A DNA stretch of 46,101 nt from Erysipelatoclostridium sp. AM42-17 (GTDB taxonomy: Bacteria > Bacillota_I > Bacilli_A > Erysipelotrichales > Coprobacillaceae): contig NZ_QUIN01000021.1 in the NCBI RefSeq assembly GCF_003480255.1, positions 1 through 46,101 of the forward strand, given 5' to 3'. Below, in pieces: positions 8,500 to 15,496 of this stretch; position 1 is the stretch's first letter, and each line of letters opens with the position of its first letter. The notes beneath the pieces were generated by a model, which saw only the letters and a list, made by a program, of their open reading frames with translations, made no database searches and was not told where the DNA came from. Made by a program: the position numbers and the translations under genes.

Positions 8500-9099
8500 A
8501 CATTGGGGCTGAAATGCGGGATTAAAAGCGTAATAATTACTAGAATCTAAGTGACATTTAACGTATTCAAGTGCTTCTGCAAATCTTTGATAATGGACAA
8601 TTTCTCGTTGTCTTAAGAAAGTAATGACTTTATTGACTTCTTCGTTTTGACTTAATGTCAAAATATTATCATAAGTGACTCTGGCTTTTTGCTCAGCTGC
8701 CATATCTTCTGTTAAATCAGCAATTGGATCACCAACGGATTGGAAAGTTGCGCTACTAAATGGAACACCAGCACTATTAACAGGATAAATTCCTAGAGTA
8801 TGATCTGTAAAATAGGCATCTAAACCACTTTCTTTAATATCTTTAGGACAAGCTCCCTTGGTTAATTGATAAAAAAGAGTACTAATCATTTCAACGTGTG
8901 CTAGTTCTTCTGTTCCTATATCTGTCAATAACGCTTGGATATTAGGGAAAGGCATGGTAAATCTTTGACATAAATAACGTAAAGCAGCACCTAATTCTCC
9001 ATTCGGTCCACCTAATTGTGAAATAACAATTTTTGCGGTAGGTAAATCTGGTTCGGTGATATTTATTGGAAATTGCAATCGTTTTTCATAGCACCACAT
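8482..9099 (-). CDS. cotJC: Spore coat protein CotJC (manganese-catalase family)
   Basis: 205 residues from ATG 9099 (MWCYEK...), matching the usual CotJC N-terminus; a longer frame from 9120 is not needed. The ferritin-like four-helix fold has the di-manganese ligand positions visible as GELGAALRY, TEELAHVEM, MAAEQKAR and REIVHYQRF. CotJC sits in the inner spore coat of Bacillus and clostridia, together with CotJA and CotJB, and resembles Mn catalases; its catalase activity varies. The start overlaps cotJB by 37 nt. The C-terminal CKKTCQ is encoded in the terminator stem. It indicates that the organism forms endospores. Confidence 0.93.
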   Translation of the reverse strand: MWCYEKRLQFPINITEPDLPTAKIVISQLGGPNGELGAALRYLCQRFTMPFPNIQALLTDIGTEELAHVEMISTLFYQLTKGACPKDIKESGLDAYFTDHTLGIYPVNSAGVPFSSATFQSVGDPIADLTEDMAAEQKARVTYDNILTLSQNEEVNKVITFLRQREIVHYQRFAEALEYVKCHLDSSNYYAFNPAFQPQCKKTCQ

Positions 9100-9338
9100 G
9101 TGTTTTCCCCTCCATCCCATGGAAATGGTTCATTAATATATTGGTTGAGATTGGCACATTGACGATTTGTTAGTGCACCACCACGTTGAATAAAGGCTTG
9201 TTTTAATCTTTGAAGACGACAGCAGGCTTCTTGATAATAGCGCATGGCTTCTTGATCACAAGGGTGAGTATCTAAAAATAAACAAACGTCATTGACACAA
9301 AAATCTAATTTACTAATTTCTAAAAGCATCTCATTCAT
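9063..9338 (-). CDS. cotJB: Spore coat protein CotJB
   Basis: 91 residues, small and helical, with the CotJB-family pattern: ISKLDFCVNDVCLFLDTHPCD, then a YYQEACCRLQRLKQAF segment and the C-terminal PFPWDGG. CotJB is a coat component produced together with CotJA and CotJC in the mother cell. Its start overlaps the end of cotJA by 8 nt and its end overlaps cotJC by 37 nt, so the three proteins are translationally coupled. Confidence 0.9.
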   Translation of the reverse strand: MNEMLLEISKLDFCVNDVCLFLDTHPCDQEAMRYYQEACCRLQRLKQAFIQRGGALTNRQCANLNQYINEPFPWDGGENTCGAMKNDCNFQ

Positions 9339-9465
9339 GACATGACCCCCAAGGTTTATCTAAATCTTTAAAGATAGTTCCTCGACAAAATGCAATATTT
9401 GATGGATAAATATTTTCAAAACATTGTATTTTAATTGATGAAATTGTTAATTCTAAGCAATTCAT
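9331..9465 (-). CDS. cotJA: Spore coat associated protein CotJA (44 residues)
   Basis: A short frame starting MNCLELTISSIK and containing AFCRGTIFKDLDKPW, which matches the conserved core of CotJA (RGTIF..LDKP). ATG at 9465 follows a perfect AGGAGG (9476-9471 on the minus strand). The stop lies 8 nt inside cotJB. It is somewhat shorter than Bacillus CotJA (about 80 residues), but it has the right order, motif and ribosome site for the first gene of the cotJ operon. Confidence 0.88.
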   Translation of the reverse strand: MNCLELTISSIKIQCFENIYPSNIAFCRGTIFKDLDKPWGSCHE

Positions 9466-9483
9466 ATTTTTCCTCCTTCAAAA

Positions 9484-9493
9484 TTAGAATATG
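9484..9493 (-). promoter_or_regulatory. Possible mother-cell sigma (SigE/SigK type) -10 of the cotJ operon
   Basis: CATATTCTAA on the minus strand fits the CATAnnnTA pattern of SigE/SigK -10 elements and lies just upstream of the AGGAGG of cotJA. The -35 (ATATT, 12 bp upstream) is off the ideal spacing, so this is tentative. Confidence 0.3.
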
Positions 9494-9546
9494 TTATATT
9501 TTTGTAATATTTTAGGTTTTATACCTATAAAAATTGAAGAAAAGAC

Positions 9547-9575
9547 TTGCTTATAATGAAAAAGCATGTTATATT
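9547..9575 (+). promoter_or_regulatory. Promoter of the tRNA-Glu/tRNA-Trp operon
   Basis: TTGCTT (9547-9552) and TATATT (9570-9575) are separated by exactly 17 bp and lie about 17 bp upstream of the tRNA-Glu 5' end, a standard sigma-A promoter for stable RNA. Confidence 0.65.
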
Positions 9576-9592
9576 GATTAGGCATTGGATTT

Positions 9593-9668
9593 GGCTCGTT
9601 GGAGAAACGGTTAACTCACATGCCTTTCACGCATGCATTCACGGGTTCGAATCCCGTACGAGTCACCA
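9593..9668 (+). tRNA. tRNA-Glu (anticodon TTC)
   Basis: The acceptor strands GGCTCGT and ACGAGTC pair fully (one G-U). The anticodon stem CATGC/GCATG holds loop CTTTCAC (anticodon TTC), the T-arm is GGGTTCGAATCCC, and CCA is encoded. All cloverleaf parts are present. Confidence 0.95.
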
Positions 9669-9674
9669 AAAAAT

Positions 9675-9748
9675 AGGGGTATAGTTCAATGGTAGAATAC
9701 CGGTCTCCAAAACCGTTGATGTGGGTTCGACTCCTACTACCCCTGCCA
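9675..9748 (+). tRNA. tRNA-Trp (anticodon CCA)
   Basis: The acceptor strands AGGGGTA and TACCCCT pair fully, the discriminator is G, and CCA is encoded. Loop CTCCAAA gives anticodon CCA. It lies 6 nt after tRNA-Glu and is clearly co-transcribed with it. Confidence 0.95.
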
Positions 9749-9757
9749 TTAGAAATC

Positions 9758-9783
9758 AAATCCTGATTATTCAGGATTTTTTT
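9758..9783 (+). terminator. Terminator of the tRNA operon
   Basis: AAATCCTGA / TCAGGATTT form a 9-bp stem around TTAT, followed by a T-run, 10 nt after the tRNA-Trp CCA. Confidence 0.88.
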
Positions 9784-9795
9784 ATACTATAAATA

Positions 9796-9824
9796 TTGTA
9801 TGTTTATGATATTTATGACATAAT
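9796..9824 (+). promoter_or_regulatory. Promoter of the ABC-F gene
   Basis: TTGTAT (9796-9801) and CATAAT (9819-9824) are spaced by 17 bp, just after the tRNA terminator and about 13 nt before the ribosome site of the ABC-F gene. Confidence 0.5.
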
Positions 9825-9853
9825 CATTCAATGGTTGAAAGGAGAAAGTATTG

Positions 9854-11455
9854 ATGATATCAACACAAAATGTTTCTTTACGATATGGTGATCGTGCATT
9901 ATTTGAAAATGTTTCGGTTAAATTTACTGAAGGAAATTGTTATGGAATTATTGGTGCTAATGGTGCTGGTAAATCTACTTTTTTAAAAATTTTATCTGGT
10001 GAAATTGAACCTAATAAAGGGGAAGTTGTCATTGAACCAAATAAAAGACTTTCTGTTTTAAAACAGGATCATTTTGCTTTTGATGATAATAAAGTAGTAG
10101 AAACGGTTATAATGGGTAATAAACGTTTATATGAAATTATGCAAGAAAAAGAAAAACTATATGCTAAACCAGATTTTAATGATGAAGATGGAATTCGTTT
10201 AGGTGAATTAGAAGGCGAATTTGCTGATATGGACGGATGGAATGCAGAAGCAGATGCTGAAACAATGCTTAATGGTTTAGGAATTACTTCACAATATCAT
10301 GATTTATATATGAAAGATTTAGACGGTAATCAAAAAGTAAAAGTTTTATTAGCTCAAGCATTGTTCGGTGATCCTGATATTTTATTATTAGATGAACCAA
10401 CAAACCACTTAGATTTAAAAAGTATTACTTGGTTAGAAAACTTTTTACTTAACTTTAAAAATACGGTTATTGTGGTAAGCCATGACCGTCATTTTCTAAA
10501 TAAAGTGTGTACCCATATTGCAGATATTGACTATAGTAAAATTCAATTATATGTAGGAAATTATGATTTTTGGTATGAATATAGTCAAATGCAAATTCAA
10601 CAAGCCAAAGATGCTAATAAAAAGGCAGAAGCAAAGAAAAAAGAATTAGAAGAGTTTATTGCTCGTTTTAGCGCTAATGCTTCTAAAGCAAAGCAAGCTA
10701 CATCGAGAAAAAAATTATTAGATAATTTAGAAATGGTAGATGTTAAGCCATCTCTTAGAAGATATCCTTTTATTGGCTTTAAACCAGCAAGAGAAGTAGG
10801 AAATATCGTTTTAAATGTAGAAAATTTAACTAAAGTTGTTGATGGAAAACCATTATTAAATCATGTATCTTTTTCAATTATGCCAAAAGATAAAGTGGCT
10901 TTTGTAGGTGATGATAAAGCAACAGAAGCCTTCTTTAAAATTATTATGGGTGAAGATGATGATTATGAAGGTGAATTTAAATGGGGTGTAACAACATCAC
11001 AATCATATTTTCCTAAAGATAATTCAAAATATTTCAATGATTGTGATTTATCATTAGTAGATTGGTTAAGACAATTTACAGATGGTAATGTTTATGAACA
11101 AGATTTAAGAGGATGGCTTGGAAGAGTTTTATTCTCTGGTGAAGAAGCATTAAAAAAAGCATCTGTTTTATCTGGAGGAGAAAAAGTAAGATGTATGCTT
11201 GCTAAAATGATGATGGAAGATGCCAATGTTTTGGTTTTTGATGAACCAACAAACCATTTGGACTTAGAATCTATTCAAGCATTAAATCAAGGTTTAATTC
11301 AATTTAAAGAAAATATTTTATTTACTTGTCATGACCACCAATTTGTTCAAACAGTAGCAAATAGAATTATTGAATTTAATGAAGAAGGAATTATTGATCG
11401 TTTATCATCATATGATGAATATTTAGAATATAAAGAACAATTAGAGGCTGCTTAG
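9854..11455 (+). CDS. ABC-F family ATPase (YkpA/YbiT type)
   Basis: 533 residues with two ATP-binding cassettes joined by a charged linker and no membrane segments, the ABC-F plan of ribosome-associated translation factors. Cassette 1 has an intact Walker A (GANGAGKST, residues 34-42) and Walker B (ILLLDEPTNHLD), but its signature reads LDGNQK instead of LSGGQ. Cassette 2 has signature LSGGEK and Walker B VLVFDEPTNHLD, but its Walker A region is VGDDKATEAFF and lacks the GK[ST] lysine. Similar asymmetry is found in YkpA/YbiT relatives. ATG 9854 is preferred; TTG 9851 is equally close to the AAGGAG. Nothing specifically indicates antibiotic resistance. Confidence 0.88.
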   Translation: MISTQNVSLRYGDRALFENVSVKFTEGNCYGIIGANGAGKSTFLKILSGEIEPNKGEVVIEPNKRLSVLKQDHFAFDDNKVVETVIMGNKRLYEIMQEKEKLYAKPDFNDEDGIRLGELEGEFADMDGWNAEADAETMLNGLGITSQYHDLYMKDLDGNQKVKVLLAQALFGDPDILLLDEPTNHLDLKSITWLENFLLNFKNTVIVVSHDRHFLNKVCTHIADIDYSKIQLYVGNYDFWYEYSQMQIQQAKDANKKAEAKKKELEEFIARFSANASKAKQATSRKKLLDNLEMVDVKPSLRRYPFIGFKPAREVGNIVLNVENLTKVVDGKPLLNHVSFSIMPKDKVAFVGDDKATEAFFKIIMGEDDDYEGEFKWGVTTSQSYFPKDNSKYFNDCDLSLVDWLRQFTDGNVYEQDLRGWLGRVLFSGEEALKKASVLSGGEKVRCMLAKMMMEDANVLVFDEPTNHLDLESIQALNQGLIQFKENILFTCHDHQFVQTVANRIIEFNEEGIIDRLSSYDEYLEYKEQLEAA

Positions 11456-11466
11456 CCTCTTTTTTT
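11443..11466 (+). terminator. Terminator of the ABC-F gene
   Basis: AGAGGCT / AGCCTCT form a stem around GCTT, followed by a T-run. The stop codon is inside the hairpin. Confidence 0.88.
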
Positions 11467-11485
11467 AATTTGCTTCATATTTGGA

Positions 11486-11514
11486 TTGAAAAAAAGTTAT
11501 TGATTTGTTAAAAT
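11486..11514 (+). promoter_or_regulatory. Promoter of the dap operon
   Basis: TTGAAA (11486-11491) and TAAAAT (11509-11514) have a 17-bp spacer, directly upstream of the dapF ribosome site. Confidence 0.6.
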
Positions 11515-11541
11515 TTTGTAAATAATAGAGGAGGGATGAGG

Positions 11542-12375
11542 TTGGAATTATCTTTTACAAAAATGGAAGGGATAGGTAATGATTATATTTATGTTGATGG
11601 TATCAATCAAGATGTACCTATGAACCCAGAATTTATTAAAAAAATTTCAGATCGTCATTTTGGAATAGGCAGTGATGGAATGATTGTTATTCTTCCATCT
11701 GATAAGTATGATTTTAAAATGAGAATGTTTAATCTTGATGGTAGTGAGGGAATGATGTGTGGTAATGGAATTCGCTGTTTTGCTAAATTCTGCTATGATC
11801 ATCATTTAACTGAAAAGACTTATCTGCAGATTGAAACAAAGTCTGGATTAAGAACAGTAGAATTAATTTTTGAAGATAATCAAGTTGTCGGGGCAAAGGT
11901 TGATATGCAAGAGCCAATTACAACTTGTAAAGAAATACCTGTTTTGTTTAATCAGGATAAAATGATTAATCAACCTGTTGATATTCAAGGAAAAACATAT
12001 CATCTTACAGCTATTTCTATGGGAAATCCTCATGTTATTACGTATGTAGATGATCTTACACATTTACCTTTAGAAAAAGTGGGACCAGTTTTTGAATATC
12101 ATCCTATGTTTCCTGAATCGGTCAACACTGAATTTGTTGAAGTTGTAAATGATCATTATTTAAAAATGCGTGTTTGGGAAAGAGGCAGTGGTGAAACAAT
12201 GGCTTGTGGAACAGGAGCGTGTGCTGTCATGTATGCAAGCTATTTAAACGGTTATTGTCAATCTAAAGCAACAGTAGAACTTTTAGGGGGTTGTTTAGAG
12301 ATTGAATATCGTGATGGACATATTTTCATGTCGGGACCAGCTACTACTGTTTTTGAAGGAAAAATTAAAATTTAA
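11542..12375 (+). CDS. dapF: Diaminopimelate epimerase
   Basis: About 277 residues; interconverts LL- and meso-diaminopimelate, the last step before peptidoglycan use or lysine synthesis. The two catalytic cysteines are seen in [10 protein letters not shown] and ACGTGACAV, and the N-terminal [13 protein letters not shown] is the family signature. I chose TTG 11542 (7 nt after GAGGAGG) over the in-frame ATG 11536, which would sit only 1 nt from the ribosome site. It is the first gene of a four-gene acetyl-DAP operon. Confidence 0.95.
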   Translation: MELSFTKMEGIGNDYIYVDGINQDVPMNPEFIKKISDRHFGIGSDGMIVILPSDKYDFKMRMFNLDGSEGMMCGNGIRCFAKFCYDHHLTEKTYLQIETKSGLRTVELIFEDNQVVGAKVDMQEPITTCKEIPVLFNQDKMINQPVDIQGKTYHLTAISMGNPHVITYVDDLTHLPLEKVGPVFEYHPMFPESVNTEFVEVVNDHYLKMRVWERGSGETMACGTGACAVMYASYLNGYCQSKATVELLGGCLEIEYRDGHIFMSGPATTVFEGKIKI

Positions 12376-12386
12376 GGAGAATGAGA

Positions 12387-13091
12387 ATGCTAAATAGTGC
12401 AGAAGAAATTATTAAGTTTATTGGTGATGCTAAAAAACAAACACCAGTAAAAGTTTATCTAAAAGGTCATGATTTACCTGAAGTAGATACATTTAAAATG
12501 TTTGGTGATGACACAAATAAAGTATGTATAGGTGACTTAGATTTAATTCAAGCCTATATGGAAGAAAATAAAGATAAAATCAAAGATTCTTATCTAGAAC
12601 AAGATCGTCGTAATAGTGCAATTCCATTGTTAGATATGAGAAATATCAATGCTCGTATTGAACCAGGATGCTTTATTCGTGAACATGTATCTATTGGTGA
12701 TAATGCCGTTATTATGATGGGTGCTGTCATTAATATTGGTGTTAAAATTGGCGAAGGTACGATGATTGATATGGGTGCTGTTTTAGGAGGACGTGTTGAA
12801 GTAGGAAAACATTGTCACGTTGGAGCAGGTGCTGTGTTAGCAGGAGTTATTGAACCACCTAGTGCTTCACCAGTTGTATTAGAAGATGATGTATTAATCG
12901 GAGCTAATGCTGTTGTTATTGAAGGGGTGCATATTGGTAAAGGCGCTGTTGTTGGTGCTGGAAGTATTGTTACTCAGGATGTTCCAGCAGGAGCTGTTGT
13001 TGTGGGAAATCCAGCAAGAATTGTAAAAGAACAAAAAGATGAAAAAACTGAAGGTAAAACTCAGTTAATGGATGATTTACGTAAAATTTAG
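12387..13091 (+). CDS. dapH: Tetrahydrodipicolinate N-acetyltransferase
   Basis: 234 residues. The N-terminal domain (TPVKVYLKG) is followed by a left-handed beta-helix of hexapeptide repeats (about 88-205; for example [16 protein letters not shown] and VGAGAVLAG), as in trimeric DapH. It acetylates tetrahydrodipicolinate from acetyl-CoA, committing DAP synthesis to the acetylated branch. ATG 12387 has a good 7-nt spacing to AAGGAG; the in-frame ATG 12381 is too close. It starts 11 nt after dapF. Confidence 0.95.
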   Translation: MLNSAEEIIKFIGDAKKQTPVKVYLKGHDLPEVDTFKMFGDDTNKVCIGDLDLIQAYMEENKDKIKDSYLEQDRRNSAIPLLDMRNINARIEPGCFIREHVSIGDNAVIMMGAVINIGVKIGEGTMIDMGAVLGGRVEVGKHCHVGAGAVLAGVIEPPSASPVVLEDDVLIGANAVVIEGVHIGKGAVVGAGSIVTQDVPAGAVVVGNPARIVKEQKDEKTEGKTQLMDDLRKI

Positions 13092-13099
13092 GTGATGAT

Positions 13100-14230
13100 A
13101 TGGAAACACTTGAAGAGTCAGTTTGTCGTTGGCGTAAAGAATTGCATCAGATTCCAGAAATTGGTTTTCATGAAAAAAAGACAGTTCATTATTTAGAGCA
13201 TGAATTAAAAGAAATGGGATATCACCCAGAATATATTTTGGAAACCGGATTATGTATATTCTTAGATTATGGAAAAAACGCATCTATTGCTTTTAGAAGT
13301 GATATCGATGGATTAAAAATCAAAGAAGAAACACATTGTGCATTTGCAAGTCATCATGATGGATATATGCATGCATGTGGTCATGATGGACATATGGCAG
13401 CTTTGTTAGGACTAGCCAAAAAATTAAAAGAAAACAATGATTATCCATATAATATTGTTTTAATTTTTCAACCTGGTGAAGAAGTATGCGATGGGGCTAA
13501 AAAAGTGATTGAAACAGGTATTTTTGAAAAATACTGTATAAAAGCTATTTTTGGAATGCATATGTTCCCAGATGTAGAGGAGGGAATGATTGCTTGTCGT
13601 AAAGGTCCTTTAATGGCAGAAAGTGGTGAATTGGATGTGACTGTTCATGGAAAAAGTGCTCACGCTGGGAAATATCATGAAGGTATTGATTCGATTGTTA
13701 TTGCGAGTCAATTGATTAGTAATTATCAAAGTATTATTTCAAGAATGGTATCACCGATGGAACCGGCTGTGTTAAATATTGGTTATATTCAAGGTGGAAC
13801 AGTGCGTAATATTGTAGGTAGTCAAACTGTATTTAATGGTACAGTAAGAACCTACAGTGAAGCTGTTTTTGATCGAATTGTAAAAGCAATGGAAGGATTT
13901 AATAAAGGATGTGAAGAATCCTATGGATGTAAAATAGATTTTATGTGCCATCCTTTTAATCCACCTGTATTAAATGATGCTTATTTGTATAATCAGGTAA
14001 AAACATTAGCAGGAAATGATTACATTGAGTTAGAAGAACCGGTTATGCTTGCTGAAGATTTTTCGCATTATCAAAAAGTAGTGCCTGGTGTATTCTTTTA
14101 TCTTGGGACAAGAACTCATGAGTTTAATTCTGGATTACATACTGCTTCTTTTCAATTTAATGAAAAAATATTAATTAAAGCAGTTGATTTATATTATAAA
14201 ATTGCGACATTTTTAGATTTGGGGGAATAA
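13100..14230 (+). CDS. dapL: N-acetyldiaminopimelate deacetylase (M20D family)
   Basis: 376 residues of the M20 amidohydrolase fold. Metal and catalytic positions are visible as HACGHDGHM, FQPGEEVCDGAKKVIE and GMHMFPD, with a dimerisation domain in between. It removes the acetyl group from N-acetyl-LL-DAP. The M20 family also includes hippurate and IAA-amino-acid hydrolases, but its place directly after dapH (8-nt gap) makes the DAP role by far the best call. (Some databases use dapL for an unrelated aminotransferase.). Confidence 0.9.
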   Translation: METLEESVCRWRKELHQIPEIGFHEKKTVHYLEHELKEMGYHPEYILETGLCIFLDYGKNASIAFRSDIDGLKIKEETHCAFASHHDGYMHACGHDGHMAALLGLAKKLKENNDYPYNIVLIFQPGEEVCDGAKKVIETGIFEKYCIKAIFGMHMFPDVEEGMIACRKGPLMAESGELDVTVHGKSAHAGKYHEGIDSIVIASQLISNYQSIISRMVSPMEPAVLNIGYIQGGTVRNIVGSQTVFNGTVRTYSEAVFDRIVKAMEGFNKGCEESYGCKIDFMCHPFNPPVLNDAYLYNQVKTLAGNDYIELEEPVMLAEDFSHYQKVVPGVFFYLGTRTHEFNSGLHTASFQFNEKILIKAVDLYYKIATFLDLGE

Positions 14231-14232
14231 TA

Positions 14233-15423
14233 ATGAGTCAATATTATGATAGAGCACAAGATGCCCTTTTACACGCTTATGGTCGTTTTGATATTACTTT
14301 TGATCATGGACAAGGAGTTCATTTGTATGATGTTAATAATAAAGAATATTTAGATTTTTATTCGGGAATAGGGGTTAACTCATTTGGAACAGCTTATCTT
14401 GAATATGTAGAAGCTTTACAAAATCAATTACATCGTTTAATGCACGTTTCTAATTATTTTAATACAGTAGAAACAATTGAAGCAGCTGAACTCGTTACAC
14501 AAGCGACACATTTATCACAAGTTTTCTTTACTAATTCTGGTGCTGAGGCTACTGAAGGAGCTTTAAAACTAGCACGTAAGTATTATTATCTAAAACATAA
14601 AAAAGCAGATAGTGAGATTATTTCTTTTATGAGTTCTTTTCATGGAAGAACAACAGGTTCTGTTACATTAACAGGAAATCCACATTATCAAGAAGCATTT
14701 GGTCCTTTAATAAATGGCGTTAAATATGCAACATTTAACGATTTGCAAAGTGTTAAAGAATTAATTAATGATAAAACAGCTGCTATTATTGTTGAACCAG
14801 TTCAAGGTGAGGGTGGTGTTCATGTTTGTACAAAAGAATTTTTAACAGGACTTAGAGATTTATGTGATCAGCACGATATTGCTTTGATTTTAGATGAGGT
14901 TCAATGTGGTATGGGACGTACCGGAACGATCATGACTTATTTCCAATATGATATTTTACCTGATATTGTATGTCTTGCTAAAGGAATTGGTGCTGGTTTT
15001 CCGATGGGGGCTTTTGTAGCTAATGATAAATTTGCTAAAGCAATGGAACCTGGAGATCACGGAAGTACATATGGTGGTAATCCTATGGCTGGTTGTGCAT
15101 GTAAAACTGTGTTTACTTTATTAAAAGAAAAAGATATGTTACAACACGTAAGAGATATTTCAGAATATGTTATTGAAAAACTTGATGATTTAAAAGAAAA
15201 ACATTCTTGTATTTTAGAAAGAAGAGGTCTTGGATTAATGATTGGTCTTGAATTTGATCAACCAGTAAAACCATTACTTCAAGAATGTTTAGATCAAGGG
15301 CTTATAGTTATTAATGCTGGTGCCAATGTGTTAAGAATGTTACCACCATTTATTATAGAAGAATCAGATGTTGATCATATGATTGATATTTTAGATCAAG
15401 CAATTTGTAAAATTTATGAGTAA
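14233..15423 (+). CDS. Class III PLP aminotransferase, probable N-acetyl-LL-DAP aminotransferase
   Basis: 396 residues, ArgD-like fold-type I. The PLP lysine lies in CLAKGIGAGFPMGAF, the cofactor aspartate in LILDEVQCGMGRTG, and FHGRTTGS and GSTYGGNPMAGC are intact. By sequence alone it would be called acetylornithine aminotransferase (argD). No arginine genes are nearby, and it follows dapL by 2 nt in an operon that otherwise lacks only the aminotransferase step, so N-acetyl-2-amino-6-oxopimelate is the likely substrate. In B. subtilis that step is done by PatA, a class I enzyme, so this may be a non-homologous substitution. A dual role in arginine synthesis is possible. Confidence 0.85.
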   Translation: MSQYYDRAQDALLHAYGRFDITFDHGQGVHLYDVNNKEYLDFYSGIGVNSFGTAYLEYVEALQNQLHRLMHVSNYFNTVETIEAAELVTQATHLSQVFFTNSGAEATEGALKLARKYYYLKHKKADSEIISFMSSFHGRTTGSVTLTGNPHYQEAFGPLINGVKYATFNDLQSVKELINDKTAAIIVEPVQGEGGVHVCTKEFLTGLRDLCDQHDIALILDEVQCGMGRTGTIMTYFQYDILPDIVCLAKGIGAGFPMGAFVANDKFAKAMEPGDHGSTYGGNPMAGCACKTVFTLLKEKDMLQHVRDISEYVIEKLDDLKEKHSCILERRGLGLMIGLEFDQPVKPLLQECLDQGLIVINAGANVLRMLPPFIIEESDVDHMIDILDQAICKIYE

Positions 15424-15446
15424 AACCGAAAGGTTTTACTTTTTTT
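15420..15446 (+). terminator. Terminator of the dap operon
   Basis: GTAAAACC / GGTTTTAC form an 8-bp stem with a GAAA tetraloop and a T7 tail. The stop codon of the aminotransferase lies in the left arm. Confidence 0.9.
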
Positions 15447-15496
15447 AAAAGAAAAATCATAAAAAAAAACATATATAATATTAGGAGGTATTATAT

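Noticed and set aside
9854..11455. Antibiotic-resistance ABC-F (Vga/Lsa/OptrA type)
   Set aside because: Sequence features (degenerate second Walker A, short linker, FPKDNS segment) fit the housekeeping YkpA/YbiT group; no resistance context is visible.
14233..15423. argD of an arginine operon
   Set aside because: No argB, argC, argJ or argF nearby; the gene is locked into the dap operon with a 2-nt gap.
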